Assembly: GCA_017654935.2 (NCBI GenBank)
Contig: CM065682.1
Coordinates: forward strand, 77,514,080 to 77,578,079
DNA: 64,000 nt
Direction of reading: 5' to 3'
Origin: Phymorhynchus buccinoides
Taxonomy: Eukaryota > Mollusca > Gastropoda > Neogastropoda > Raphitomidae
The notes under the pieces are model-generated. The model saw only the letters and a list, made by a program, of their open reading frames with translations, had not been told where the DNA came from and did not search any database. Position numbers and translations under genes: made by a program. Shown here piece by piece: positions 24,456 through 36,000 of the stretch. The stretch's first letter is position 1; the number at the start of each line of letters is the position of its first letter.

Positions 24456-25770
24456 GTCAGTGAAACGCGTCACTAATGGCTTTTTGCCTAGTTCTTTTTG
24501 TCCCATTATATCTTCTTCTTTTTTTGCTGTCCCATCTTCTGGGCCGTACAGTGGCGTTGCTCCCACGCCCTCATTCCGAGTCCCAATTCGCAGCCACACC
24601 TCCGCACGTTCAGGTCGCAGAATCCGAAACCAGCAGTCCAAGAGGAGCGAATCTATGTTAGGCCGTCAGGAGGCAACCAACCGAGGAGACACTGCACTGC
24701 TGCTGAGTCACTTCGGTGGAGTTCAGTAGAGCCTGTTCAGGACGCCACCTACTAAGCCCCCTACTGACGACACTATTCTCTTAGTCGCGGAGCCAGCGTG
24801 AGTGGAGGTCCTCCTCCGAGGGCGCCACCACAACCGTCCACCGACAGCTCCCCAGAACACACTTATCCCCATGACTTTGACCCGAACGCACCAAGGCATA
24901 GACTGGATCGGAAACCCAAACTGAGGTCACCATGGCCTATTCTATTTTAACTAATTAATGTTTTGGATGATTTTGTTTGGTTCTGTTACTTTTTTGCAAA
25001 CTGCTTTTTATTTGATTGCGTTTTGGCCAGTTTCTTTGCCAACTCACGCTGTGCCTAATTTTGTCGATTTGGTTTTGCTCGAAAGCTATGTGCTTATTCT
25101 GCACATCCCTCCTTTTACCCAGATTACCGTATGAAATCTAGAACAATGAAAAGGACAACAGGTATTGGCCTACACCTTTGTGCATAGCCACTTGTGTTTT
25201 ATTCAATTATCAATGAAAACGTTTTCGTATTATGTTTGTCCGCTGCTGCAGCTCTTGTTACTGCTGCTGTTGCTGCAACTGCTGTTACATGTGCTACTGT
25301 TCAATTAAAACGTAATTCATTAGTGCATTTCATGCGTTTTGGGCAAGTTTCAATTCTGCTCATCACTCACTGAGCCTATTCGACATCAAAACGTATACGA
25401 ATTTCCCTACAAACTCTGTTCTCAAATCAGATAGACAATGCTACTTACGTGAATCGTTAACCAGCTTTAAAGCAAAACTACAGGCCTATACAACTGTTTC
25501 CAATTTACTCAACACATCGTTAGTTACAGGAAAAAGAATAACAATACTAGCAATTTATTCACCAGACCAAAGACTGTTGGAAAACGGTAAAGGAAGCTCA
25601 CACCCTCGATTTGAATCCAAAAATGTTTTGGAAAACGTCCAAGCATTGTTTTATACTATAGATAGGCTCAGACCGCAAAACTATTGCATTAACTTACCTT
25701 TTATATAACATTCGTCAAGATAGAGTTAACACTTACAGTATACTTTTCCTTTTTTTTAAATCGCTGTTGT
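24456..25770. other. Unit B intron 3, left part
   Basis: 24530-24930 is GC-richer and may be an old dispersed repeat, but I found no second copy in the window. No coding exon fits the phase-0 junction here. Confidence 0.45.
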
Positions 25771-25779
25771 GTTGCCAGG

Positions 25780-26030
25780 GATCAACTGGCCATTAGTCTC
25801 ACGGAACATGACTTCTGCAATATCGAAAATCCTTGGAGCAGCTGTGCGAAGCAGAAGAAGAAGAAGGAGAAGGAGGAGGAGGAGGAGGAGGAGGAGGAGG
25901 AGAGGACCAGCTGTGACATCAAAGTTAGACAAAGTGACAAGCTTATGAACTTTAAGAACTTGTCTAACTGTGACGTCACAGCTCTTTCGTCTCCAAACGA
26001 GACTTCAAAGAAGCAGACGATGCGCAAGTG
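25780..26030 (+). other. Candidate alternative terminal exon, weak
   Basis: A polypyrimidine stretch and AG (TGTTGTGTTGCCAG) precede an 83-codon open frame: DQLAISLTEHDFCNIENPWS, a Lys/Glu-rich run from (GAG)n, then Cys-containing sequence to a TGA at 26028-26030. CCAATAAACTC follows at about 26108, a possible poly(A) signal. The open frame needs a phase-2 donor, whereas exon 3 ends in phase 0; spliced from exon 3 it would stop after five codons. It may be an unrelated or decayed exon. Confidence 0.25.
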
Positions 26031-26183
26031 AACGGCGACATACTTTTTGTTGCCAATTATAGGCTAACGGCTTGATCACGTTCAGATTGATGTATGTTTG
26101 TGACTTCCAATAAACTCAGAGTTTATGATCCAGATCTATTTCGCATCATTCTGCTCACTTTTTATCTGTTTTGGGGGTCTCCT

Positions 26184-26426
26184 TTAAAACCCTTTCATCG
26201 CCACTGTCGCCTCTTGGCACCGCAATAATTTAACACCCATGTCATTAAAGGGCATCACATGAGGGTCTGATATCCAGTGACCTTATGTTCTTGATTTTGA
26301 GAGGTAAGGACAGGCCCTATTGTATGTATGTCACAGAGGAATCCCCAATATTGCAGACAGAATCATGTCTCTACCCAGGTACGTAAATGTTGGCTGAGGA
26401 ATGGCTAGCTTTGAAAGGGTTTTTAA
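26184..26426 (+). mobile_element. TTAA MITE, family 2
   Basis: AACCCTTTCATCGCCACTGT at the left, GAAAGGGTTTTTAA at the right, and an interior related to 48858-49109 (TCACATGAGGGTCTG..TATCCAGTGACCTTATG). It ends 19 bp before exon B4. Confidence 0.82.
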
Positions 26427-26445
26427 GCAAATTGTATCCGTGCAG

Positions 26446-26631
26446 GTGTTGATGGGCAGTAAGACCCAACCCTTATGGACCATCTGCACAAATTACACCA
26501 GCCTTCCCCCGCCCACCATTGTCAGGGAGAGAGAGCTGAGGGTGCACTTCAACACTGGGTCCTCTCGAGTTACATCGAAGGACAACGTCAAACATGGCAC
26601 TGGTGTGAGGATTCTTTTCTCCTATCACGAG
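26446..26631 (+). CDS. Unit B exon 4: second part of second CUB-like domain
   Basis: Acceptor TTGTATCCGTGCAG, 62 codons in phase 0, donor GAG|GTAAAC. It reads VLMGSKTQPLWTICTNYTS, then ERELRVHFNTGSS, and ends GTGVRILFSYHE, matching the second half of exon A2 (QQVWKLCSSD.., LLRVKFLSND, GFRMLFSFHG). N-glycosylation sites are likely (NYT). The exon is separated by only 19 bp from a TTAA MITE that supplies most of the 3' end of its upstream intron. Frame, phases and paralogy agree, so it is well supported. Confidence 0.86.
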
Positions 26632-27138
26632 GTAAACCCCAAAATGAATGGTGAGTGTGTACTTCTTTTCTTCCATTACTCCTCTTCTGATTCATTTGAA
26701 GAATCGAAAATAAGTGTTGGATATTCGGAAAAATGTGAAAATATTAGCGGGTTTGTCTAGCATTTTCCCTGTGTTTCAGTTTCAAAATCACGATGCAATA
26801 AAAATGTTTTTATATTAGTAACTAGAGTTATTGTACTATTTCATTTTGTTGCTGTTGGTGTTGTTGTTTTATTTAAAAGGTCAAAAATATTCCTAAGAGT
26901 GCTAATAGTAAGAGTCCTTAAGAGTACTCCTTAAGACAATTGTATAGGCTATTCTACCATTTATATTGCGTATTTGTTTTTATGAATTATTTGAATGTCT
27001 TATTCTCACAGCCCTCATTCACACGCATACAATCTAACTAGTTGTAGTAAGTACTACGTATGTAGGCTTATTATAAATTAAAAACCTCACTATCCCTTAC
27101 AGATAAATTTAAAAAAACATTAAAAAAAATAATTCCAG
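26632..27138. other. Unit B intron 4
   Basis: AT-rich intron of 507 bp with no feature beyond the splice sites. Confidence 0.7.
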
Positions 27139-27521
27139 AACTCATCCATTCCTGAACAACTTCCAAATCTGAGGTGGAACTGCTCTGTCGAATTCTGGCC
27201 AGAATTCAAACACCATTTTCTGTGTAACCTGCACAGAGAATGCGAAGATGGTAATGACGAAAGTCACTGCCCCTACACTCCATGCAATGATGGCAACGGT
27301 GTTCTCTTTCGACGCAAATGCCTCACGCTGCACAGACCAGAGAAAGACATTTCCTGGCACGAGGCTAACACCCGGTGCTCACTACAAGGAGGACGTCTGG
27401 CCATGCTGGATTCTGCGGAGGTGTGGAACTTTGTGCGAGACCTTCTCCGTGTGGACGTTCTGGTGCTGGAGGGGGTCAGAATCATCGTGGGTCTCCAGTC
27501 AGCGGACATAGAGTCAAAACT
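27139..27521 (+). CDS. Unit B exon 5: LDLa plus N-terminal half of C-type lectin domain
   Basis: Acceptor AAAAAATAATTCCAG, phase 0 entry, 127 codons, donor AACT|GTATGT in phase 2. It starts NSSIPEQLPNLRWNCS, carries an LDLa (FLCNLHRECEDGNDESHC) and then the CTLD N-half (LFRRKCLTLHRPEKDISWHE, CSLQGGRLAMLDSAEVWNF, IIVGLQS). The layout equals exon A3 residue for residue in order. LDLa modules bind calcium through the DGxDE acidic cluster, which is visible. The CTLD is completed in exon 6 after an intron occupied by a 98-bp satellite. The extracellular role is probably ligand recognition; the ligand is unknown. Confidence 0.88.
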
Positions 27522-27539
27522 GTATGTAGTGTTTAGCTT

Positions 27540-27875
27540 CCTCCGCGTGGGGATACCGCAGAGGGTCTTTCGTTAAAATTGTTCCCCCATCTTCTGGAAG
27601 TTCTGTGCTTGTAACTTCCTCTAATCTGTCACTCTCTTTGACCCTGCCGTTTCCCTTTGCTTTCTGTCTCATCTATTCTCTTTCTGAATTATGAGCCCAT
27701 TTTCTTGCCTTTTAAAAAAATCTTCCAAAGAAGTTTCTCTTTTGAGCTTCTCCGAAATCGGAATGTGTTGGCTGAATGCAGCGGGGAGACCAGTGAAATC
27801 TGAAAACAGGACACATACGTACCTAACCCATTATGGCATAATGGCCTGGGAACGCAGAAGAAGAAAGAAGTTTAG
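27540..27875 (-). repeat. Dispersed repeat R1, long copy reversed
   Basis: Matches the reverse complement of 5156-5640, including GGAAGTTCTGTGCTTGTAAC and CAGCGGGGAGACCAGTGAAA. Begins 18 bp after the exon 5 donor. Confidence 0.8.
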
Positions 27876-28004
27876 TTCCATAACAGGTCTATTATTCATA
27901 ACCAGAAAGCATTGATTGACATTTTCGACAGGGTGATAATTCGAATGCTTACTTTCATAATTCGAGGGCGTTAATCCAACCAACATTCATATTAGGTGTA
28001 ATCC

Positions 28005-28120
28005 TCCCAAATCAGAATGTCTTGGCTGAATGCAGCGGGGAGACCAGTGAAAAACTGAAAACCGGGCACATACATACCTCACCCATTATGGCTGTATGGT
28101 CTGGGAACGCAGCAGAAGAA
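28005..28120 (-). repeat. Dispersed repeat R1, short copy reversed
   Basis: AAATCAGAATGTCTTGGCTG, GCAGCGGGGAGACCAGTG and GGGAACGCAGCAGAAGAAG. Confidence 0.78.
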
Positions 28121-28231
28121 GAAGAAATAAGCGTATCAGGTGTATATACACACAAGGAAAACTAGACAGCACCAATACAATGTTGAATTCCGCCAATAAA
28201 CACAACTCACGTTTATTTCATTAAAGTTCGC

Positions 28232-30099
28232 CAGACGCAAACACAAAGCATGAAATATAGAGCTAAGCTACCTCTGGAACCAATAGGCAGTTCAATTCAC
28301 TGCTTGCATTGTACTGTTGAAATGGTGGGATTATGCAAACACAAAGCATGAAATATAGAGCTAAGCTACCTCTGGAACCAATAGGCAATTCAATTCACTG
28401 CTTGCATTGTACTGTTGAAATGGTGGGATTATGCAAACACAAAGCATGAAATATAGAGCTAAGCTACCCCTGGAACCATTAGGCAGTTCATGTCACTGCT
28501 TGCATTGTACTGTTGAAATGATGGGATTATGCAAACACAAAGCATGAAATATAGAGCTAAGCTACCCCTGGAACCAACAGGCAATTCAATTCACTGCTTG
28601 CATTGTACTGTTGAAATGGTGGAATTATGCAAACACAAAGCATGAAATATAGAGCTAAGCTACCCCTGGAACCAAAAGGCAATTCAATTCACTGCTTGCA
28701 TTGTACTGTTGAAATGGTGGGATTATGCAAACACAAAGCATGAAATATAGAGCTAAGCTACCCCTGGAACCAACAGGCAATTCAATTCACTGCTTGCATT
28801 GTACTGTTGAAATGATGGGATTATGCAAACACAAAGCATGAAATATAGAGCTAAGCTACCCCTGGAACCAATAGGCAATTCAATTCACTGCTTGCATTGT
28901 ACTGTTGAAATGGTGGGATTATGCAAACACAAAGCATGAAATATAGAGCTAAGCTACCCCTGGAACCAACAGGCAATTCAATTCACTGCTTGCATTGTAC
29001 TGTTGAAATGATGGGATTATGCAAACACAAAGCATGAAATATAGAGCTAAGCTACCCCTGGAACCAACAGGCAATTCAATTCACTGCTTGCATTGTACTG
29101 TTGAAATGATGGGATTATGCAAACACAAAGCATGAAATATAGAGCTAAGCTACCCCTGGAACCAATAGGCAATTCAATTCACTGCTTGCATTGTACTGTT
29201 GAAATGGTGGGATTATGCAAACACAAAGCATGAAATATAGAGCTAAGCTACCCCTGGAACCAACAGGCAATTCAATTCACTGCTTGCATTGTACTGTTGA
29301 AATGGTGGGATTATGCAAACACAAAGCATGAAATATAGAGCTAAGCTACCCCTGGAACCAACAGGCAATTCAATTCACTGCTTGCATTGTACTGTTGAAA
29401 TGGTGGGATTATGCAAACACAAAGCATGAAATATAGAGCTAAGCTACCCCTGGAACCAACAGGCAATTCAATTCACTGCTTGCATTGTACTGTTGAAATG
29501 ATGGGATTATGCAAACACAAAGCATGAAATATAGAGCTAAGCTACTCCTGGAACCAACAGGCAATTCAATTCACTGCTTGCATTGTACTGTTGAAATGAT
29601 GGGATTATGCAAACACAAAGCATGAAATATAGAGCTAAGCTACCCCTGGAACCAACAGGCAATTCAATTCACTGCTTGCATTGTACTGTTGAAATGGTGG
29701 GATTATGCAAACACAAAGCATGAAATATAGAGCTAAGCTACCCCTGGAACCAACAGGCAATTCAATTCACTGCTTGCATTGTACTGTTGAAATGGTGGGA
29801 TTATGCAAACACAAAGCATGAAATATAGAGCTAAGCTACCCCTGGAACCAACAGGCAATTCAATTCACTGCTTGCATTGTACTGTTGAAATGGTGGGATT
29901 ATGCAAACACAAAGCATGAAATATAGAGCTAAGCTACCCCTGGAACCAACAGGCAATTCAATTCACTGCTTGCATTGTACTGTTGAAATGATGGGATTAT
30001 GCAAACACAAAGCATGAAATATAGAGCTAAGCTACCCCTGGAACCAACAGGCAATTCAATTCACTGCTTGCATTGTACTGTTGAAATGATGGCATTATG
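28232..30099 (+). repeat. 98-bp satellite array, about 19 copies
   Basis: Exact 98-bp period of a unit beginning ATGCAAACACAAAGCATGAA and containing GAGCTAAGCTACCCCTGGAA and CATTGTACTGTTGAAATG. Units differ by few bases (AATAGG/AACAGG, ATGGTGG/ATGATGG), indicating recent expansion or homogenisation. It lies in the unit B intron that splits the CTLD. Confidence 0.97.
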
Positions 30100-30194
30100 C
30101 AGATATAATTTCGAAAAGGCATTGCATCACAATCATATTCTGGTATTTCCAAATGTTCAGATTGTTGTCTCTATTCTGTTAGGCTTTAGTATGA

Positions 30195-30520
30195 AGTCAC
30201 GTTTGTTTTTTGAAAGTTTTATTTTGTTTTTGCTTCAGCGAATTCAACACGGTTTCGTATGAAAGAATCAAAACAAAAAATACACAACAATTTAGCGTTT
30301 CTTCTTTGAAGAAAAGTTTGTTTTTGAAAGTTTTCATTTATTTACTTTCAACACTGTTTCATATAAAAGAATCAAAACAAAAAATACGCAACAATCTAAC
30401 GTTTCTTCTTTGAAGAAAAGTTTGTTTTTGAAAAATGTAATGTCTTTACTTTAACGAATTCAACACGGTTTCGCATGAAAGAATCAAAACAAATAACACA
30501 ACAATATATCTTTTCTCCTT
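30195..30520 (+). repeat. 104-112 bp tandem repeat, three copies
   Basis: Repeats of GAATCAAAACAAAAAATAC, CGTTTCTTCTTTGAAGAAAA and TCAACAC(G/T)GTTTC. Confidence 0.9.
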
Positions 30521-30565
30521 TGACCAAGGGTAGACGGAGTCATTAACGACACACCCTCTGTTCAG

Positions 30566-31169
30566 ATACAGACCCCTTCTGAAATGGACGGACGGGACCA
30601 TGGCCTACTATCTACACCGAGTCAACTACCGCTCTCTGACCCACGTGTACGGCGTCATCACGCTGCACGACAGTGCCGGACACTTTGCCATTGACGGTTT
30701 GTCGGCGCTGGTCATGGAGCACTCATGTCAGACATTCCGATGCTGGTTCATGTGTGAAAGAGACCTCACAGATCTCAAGAACGAAAGGTTTGTAGTTAAA
30801 TTACCACGTGTTTCGATGGTGTTCACAAACAGACCTCTACCTGCTCTCATCCGATGTCCAGGAGGGCACTTCACAAACGTTCCTCTGGCTGTTGACGAAC
30901 TCAGCGACTGTTTCTGGGATAAACTCGATATGAAACTTCGTCAAAACTGCTCAAATTTAAACGAGAATTCTTCGTTCGAAGTTAGTGAGGAAAAGTTGGA
31001 CTTGTTCCCCCCGGCCTTCATGTGTGAGGACGAGTGGCAGAAGGTGCCGTACTCCCTGGTGTGTGATCAGCGGAGTGACTGTGCGGATCAGAGCGATGAG
31101 GACTTCTGTGATTTCCACATGGGAGGGAAATGTGATCTCAGTGCCAGTATTTTGTGTGACGTTGGAAAG
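30566..31169 (+). CDS. Unit B exon 6: C-terminal half of lectin domain and LDLa modules
   Basis: Acceptor ACACCCTCTGTTCAG; one base completes the codon left by exon 5, then 201 codons to AAG|GTATAT, phase 0. It starts YRPLLKWTDGTMAYYLHR, the W.DGT strand of a CTLD, and reaches the domain end at EHSCQTFRCWFMCE. After a spacer with possible N-glycosylation sites it has a complete LDLa (AFMCEDEWQKVPYSLVCDQR, SDCADQSDEDFC) and the first half of another (GKCDLSASILCDVGK) that finishes in exon 7. The phase-2 entry is the same as in unit C exon 4, so either 3' module could be joined to either 5' module. Confidence 0.9.
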
Positions 31170-31431
31170 GTATATTATACAGAAGTGTTTGCGTTTTGCC
31201 TTTTCAGTAATAAGCTCTCTTTATTTTTAGTTCAGTTTTGTTGTTTTTGTGTCTTAGCTTGATGGTTTTCAATGAAATAGTGGATTAATTAAACTGTGCT
31301 CGTTAAAACTGAAACAACATTTACATATCAGTAAAAGGGCAACGTTTTAGTAAAGTTTAAAATAAAAGGAAGCATGGATTGGAATGTCAGAATATTTACT
31401 GTGCATCTGAGTGTGGATATGTGTGTCAATG

Positions 31432-31435
<4 letters not shown>

Positions 31436-31519
<84 letters not shown>

Positions 31520-31545
31520 TATGTGTGTGTGTGTGTGTGTGTCCT
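31436..31545 (+). repeat. (GT)n microsatellite
   Basis: In the 526-bp intron between exons B6 and B7. Confidence 0.97.
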
Positions 31546-31695
31546 CTCTTTCTTTTTTCTCTCTCTCTCTCTCTGTGTTGGCTATACATGCGTATTCGTG
31601 TGTGCGTGCGTTTGGCACGGCACATGCATGCGTTTGAATTTGTACCTCTGTGTATGCATGTGTTATGCGTGCACTGAAACTTGCACACATTTCAG

Positions 31696-33169
31696 TGCAT
31701 TCCATACACACACCTCTGCCATGACTATCGCCAATGCTACGATGGCTCTGACTGGTTCGGCTGCATCGCCAGTAAATACACCTACCGACCTCGACCTCCC
31801 CCCTACGTGATCGGCTTTGGGGGATACACCATGAGCCTCTGGGACCTCGACCTCTTTGAACCCGGAAGCATTTCTTACTGCCCTGACTCCCACTTCCTGT
31901 GTCCTTCGGATGGGAATTGTCTCCCTGTGTTTGTTCGTTGTAACGGTGTCTTTGATTGTGCGGGCAAGGAAGACGAGTTAGACTGTGATGCGTTCACCTG
32001 TCCCGGGTACTACCGCTGTAGAGGGTCCAAAGTATGCGTGCACAAAAACGGTTTGTGCGATTTCACGAGCCATTGTCCTCAGTCAGACGACGAGAAGTTC
32101 TGTTTCCTTACATGTCCTTCCGGTTGTATGTGCTATGGGTTTTCATTCGTTTGTAACGGTTTTGTTGAAACTCGTGCATTTGCTAATTTAAGGTATCTGA
32201 ATGGTACAAACAGTGGTATGAATGTTAGTGATGTGTCGGATAACACGTTTCTGATATATCTGGAACTAGTTCACTGTCAGATTCGTAGTCTAGGCATTGT
32301 TACTCTACCCAATCTTCGCATTCTGGACCTCAGCAACAATCGTATCAGTGAGATCAGTGTCCGTGAGCTCTCTTCCTTAGCTAACCTTCATCGGTTAAGT
32401 TTATCAGGGAACCCAGTTTCCCTGCTCTTCACTGACGCTCATCTTCATCCTTCCACCTTCCTCGGGCTGAAATATCTGGATTTATCACACAATCTACTGA
32501 CTGAGGTGGATTTCGACACATTTGGTGTCTTCAAACAGTTACACTCGCTTAACTTTTCTCACGGAATGGTCACGGCACTAAGCAGAACCGACACTGAGGC
32601 TCTGCAGTCTCTTAAAGTGTTGGATTCCCGAGGATGCCCTGTGGTTCACTTCACCAGAAACCTGTTGAGGACAAGTGACCATTTAGAACATGTGTATGCT
32701 GACAACTACAAGCTGTGCTGCCCTGCTATATTACCTGCTGGCTTTAACTTACCCAACTGTCACGCACCTTTTGACGAGATTTCTTCCTGCGAGGCTCTTC
32801 TTCGATCCGGCTTCTACAGAGCAGCTTTGTTCCTGTTCGTCTGTTTTGCAACCATGGGGAATTTGGCCAGTTTTGTTGTCCGTCTTATTGTCGGTCAACG
32901 GAAAAGAAGGTCGGGTTTTGATGTGTTTGTAACCCATCTTTGTGTGGCTGATTTTTTCATGGGTGTGTTCTTGGCCATGATCGGGGCAGCGGATCAAGTT
33001 TACCGAGGGACGTATCTGTGGGAGGACTTGTCTTGGAGGAACAGCTTCGTTTGTAAATTGGCTGGTTTGGTTTCCGTCATGTCCAGCGAAGTGTCAGCCT
33101 TTGTGATTTGCCTGATAACTTTGGATCGGTTTCTCGTGCTTCACTTCCCTTTTTCCCAGTTACGGTTTA
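31696..33169 (+). CDS. Unit B exon 7: LDLa, LRR and 7TM of GRL101-like receptor (cut by gap)
   Basis: Acceptor TTGCACACATTTCAG, phase 0, open for 491 codons to the gap. It finishes the split LDLa (CIPYTHLCHDYRQCYDGSDW), adds two more LDLa (FLCPSDGNCLPVFVRCNG; YYRCRGSKVCVHKNGLCDF), then about six LRRs (LPNLRILDLSNNRISEIS, FLGLKYLDLSHNLLTEVD), an LGR-like hinge (YKLCCP, DEISSCEALL) and the 7TM region. TM1 keeps GN (FATMGNLAS), TM2 keeps Asp (CVADFFMGVFL), and TM3 ends LITLDRFLVLHFPF, retaining the DR pair of the DRY motif. TM4-7 are in gap 2. The layout is that of type C leucine-rich GPCRs related to Lymnaea GRL101; it should signal through G proteins at the plasma membrane. Ligand unknown. Confidence 0.92.
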
Positions 33170-33669
33170 NNNNNNNNNNNNNNNNNNNNNNNNNNNNNNN
33201 NNNNNNNNNNNNNNNNNNNNNNNNNNNNNNNNNNNNNNNNNNNNNNNNNNNNNNNNNNNNNNNNNNNNNNNNNNNNNNNNNNNNNNNNNNNNNNNNNNNN
33301 NNNNNNNNNNNNNNNNNNNNNNNNNNNNNNNNNNNNNNNNNNNNNNNNNNNNNNNNNNNNNNNNNNNNNNNNNNNNNNNNNNNNNNNNNNNNNNNNNNNN
33401 NNNNNNNNNNNNNNNNNNNNNNNNNNNNNNNNNNNNNNNNNNNNNNNNNNNNNNNNNNNNNNNNNNNNNNNNNNNNNNNNNNNNNNNNNNNNNNNNNNNN
33501 NNNNNNNNNNNNNNNNNNNNNNNNNNNNNNNNNNNNNNNNNNNNNNNNNNNNNNNNNNNNNNNNNNNNNNNNNNNNNNNNNNNNNNNNNNNNNNNNNNNN
33601 NNNNNNNNNNNNNNNNNNNNNNNNNNNNNNNNNNNNNNNNNNNNNNNNNNNNNNNNNNNNNNNNNNNNN
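33170..33669. other. Assembly gap 2 (500 N)
   Basis: Exactly 500 N. By comparison with unit C about 590 nt of coding sequence should follow TM3, so the true gap could be near this size, but the number is probably a placeholder. Confidence 0.97.
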
Positions 33670-33726
33670 GACAAAACTAACTCCTATAATATTATAGCAA
33701 CAGACGAAACGAAACAACTCACTTAG
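33670..33726 (+). other. Possible C-terminal tail of unit B
   Basis: Directly after the gap one frame reads DKTNSYNIIATDETKQLT then TAG, plausible for a receptor tail. The frame across the gap is unknowable and unit C has no similar tail, so this is only a suggestion. Confidence 0.25.
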
Positions 33727-33748
33727 AATATAATGCATTACCATTTTA

Positions 33749-33947
33749 AGGGCCAGCCACACTGCATACAATGCGAGCCGATTGTGACGATGTCTGTGAG
33801 TCATGATTCACATGAAATATTTCTGTCTAAAAATAAGTCTACTGTTTTCGTTCACTGCACTCATGTTGGCCTTTAGATACGACTGAATTACATCAAATGT
33901 CTGATACAAAAAATTACAGATATTTCATCAGATTTCGTGTACGTCCG
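33749..33947 (+). mobile_element. MITE family 3, left half of a copy split by the 4.4-kb block
   Basis: Starts GGGCCAGCCACACTGCATAC, runs GTGAGTCATGATTCACATGA and TTTCGTTCACTGCACTCATG, and breaks off at TTTCGTGTACG. In the full copy at 42893 this point continues into CTACAAATATAGTGAAC, which here resumes at 38394. Confidence 0.78.
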
Positions 33948-33954
33948 GTAGAAA

Positions 33955-34072
33955 GCGCGCACTGCTATAAAGCGCGCAGAAAAAACGCTATAAAACGCGC
34001 AGCTTGATGCCATGAAGCGCGCACGGATTTAGCTCCTTGAATTCAGTGCACGCTATAAAACGCGCACTTGCA
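33955..34072 (+). repeat. Degenerate (CTATAAAACGCGCA)n repeat
   Basis: About six irregular copies of CTATAAA(A/G)CGCGCA or ATGAAGCGCGCA. TATA-like and CpG-rich, but no transcript evidence. Confidence 0.75.
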
Positions 34073-34338
34073 CTTTGGCCTGATGTTCCATGAATAGTGC
34101 AGGTTTTAATCTTTTTTTTCCTGTGAGAATTATGCAGTCGTCTTGGAACATTATTGAGTTAAGACTTTTGATGATATTGAAAAAGGCTGTGTCAATTTGT
34201 TGTCTTCACTTTACGTTATATCTCTAATAAGATCTGATAAAACACTTGGAAGGAAGAGAATAAAACGAAGACATCCTCCTCCAGGGCTGCCAATGTCTTC
34301 AGCTCAACCATGGGGTAGCTGGTACGATTTTATTTCTG

Positions 34339-34569
34339 TTAAAGACCCACCAGATCACGTGTCAAAATCACGGGGTTTTGCGTGTTTTCTCTCTTATAGC
34401 TGGTAAGAAATCTTGTTCTGACCAGGTTTGATTCCCATACAAATGCCCCCAAATTCAAAACGAAACATCATTTTAAAGATTTGAAGTTGGGGCATTAGCA
34501 TGTGGGTCACAGCTACCCAGAAAAAAACCTTAATCGGGACTTAATCGTGGTGGGTCAGTGTGTCTTTAA
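34339..34569 (+). mobile_element. TTAA MITE, family 1
   Basis: TTAA-bounded; GTTAAAGACCCACCAGATCA to GTGTGTCTTTAAC. Inverted partner of 2245-2475. Confidence 0.72.
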
Positions 34570-34654
34570 CAAGACTTCTAACGAGATTTCACCAACGGAT
34601 TTTCATGGAATTTAGGAAGATTAAGTATATTAACCAAGGAGGCTCCGTTCATTT

Positions 34655-35706
34655 TTGCAGTTGATCTGGTATGGGTCATTCATTTTCGTAGTTGATCTGG
34701 TATGGGTCATTCATTTTCGTAGTTGATCTGGTATGGGTCATTCATTTTCGCAGTTGATCTGGTATGGGTCATTCATTTTCGTAGTTGATCTGGTATGGGT
34801 CATTCATTTTCGCAGTTGATCTGGTATGGGTCATTCATTTTCGTAGTTGATCTGGTATGGATCATTCATTTTCGCAGTTGATCTGATATGGGTCATTCAT
34901 TTTCGTAGTTGATCTGGCATGGGTCATTCATTTTCGTAGTTGATCTGGTATGGGTCATTCATTTTCGCAGTTGATCTGGTATGGGTCATTCATTTTCGTA
35001 GTTGATCTGGTATGGGTCATTCATTTTCGTAGTTGATCTGGCATGGGTCATTCATTTTCGTAGTTGATCTGGTATGGGTCATTCATTTTCGCAGTTGATC
35101 TGGTATGGGTCATTCATTTTCTGCAGTTGATCTGGTATGGGTCATTCATTTTTGTAGTTGATCTGGTATGGGTCATTCATTTTCGCAGTTGATCTGGTAT
35201 GGGTCATTCATTTTCGCAGTTGATCTGGTATGGGTCATTCATTTTCGCAGTTGATCTGGTATGGGTCATTTATTTTCGTAGTTGATCTGGTATGGGTCAT
35301 TCATTTTCGTAGTTGATCTGGTATGGGTCATTCATTTTCGCAGTTGATCTGGTATGGGTCATTCATTTTCGCAGTTGATCTGGTATGGGTCATTCATTTT
35401 CGTAGTTGATCTGGTATGGGTCATTCATTTTCGTAGTTGATCTGGTATGGGTCATTCATTTTCGCAGTTGATCTGGTATGGGTCATTCATTTTCGCAGTT
35501 GATCTGGTATGGGTCATTCATTTTCGTAGTTGATCTGGTATGGGTCATTCATTTTCGTAGTTGATCTGGTATGGGTCATTCATTTTCGCAGTTGATCTGG
35601 TATGGGTCATTCATTTTCGCAGTTGATCTGGTATGGGTCATTCATTTTCGCAGTTGATCTGGTATGGGTCATTCATTTTCGCAGTTGATCTGGTATGGGT
35701 CATTCA
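34655..35706 (-). repeat. 31-bp minisatellite, inverted array
   Basis: About 34 copies of the reverse complement of the 150-2166 unit, more regular than that array. Confidence 0.97.
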
Positions 35707-35856
35707 CATACCAGAGTATTTACTATCAACACTGTATTTTGAGACCTTCCTTTTTACGATGTAACATATTTGTTGAAAAGTTATGAACAGATTTCAGCAA
35801 TACATTGCGGACATGTTAAGTGTCATCATGTTGTTGTTGTTGACCTACCCTGGCTA

Positions 35857-36000
35857 AAGGACTCCAGGGATCATCCTAACAGCCAAAGCACTTGAACATT
35901 ATGGTACAAATGCATCAGCTAGGGATGAAACATTACGCCATGTGACCGTTTTTAATCACCCCGCCACATGGGCAGCCACACTCCGCCTTCGGGGGAAGTG
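35857..36000 (-). mobile_element. SINE-like element, family S1
   Basis: Reverse of the S1 pattern: GACTCCAGGGATCATCC, CAAAGCACTTGAACATTATG, CCGCCACATGGGCAGCCACA. Confidence 0.75.

Larger units (their letters stand above)
34138..35857 (-). repeat. Large inverted duplication, copy B
   Basis: Inverted partner of 1-2672, from TCTTGGAACATTATTG to GACCTACCCTGGC. Shorter only because its 31-bp array has about 34 units. Beyond 35857 it continues as the S1 SINE body; copy A is cut there by the window edge. Confidence 0.93.

Noticed and set aside
24433..24755. Overlapping ORFs after exon B3
   Set aside because: They start beyond the consensus donor and do not fit the phase or the paralogue; intronic repeat-like sequence.
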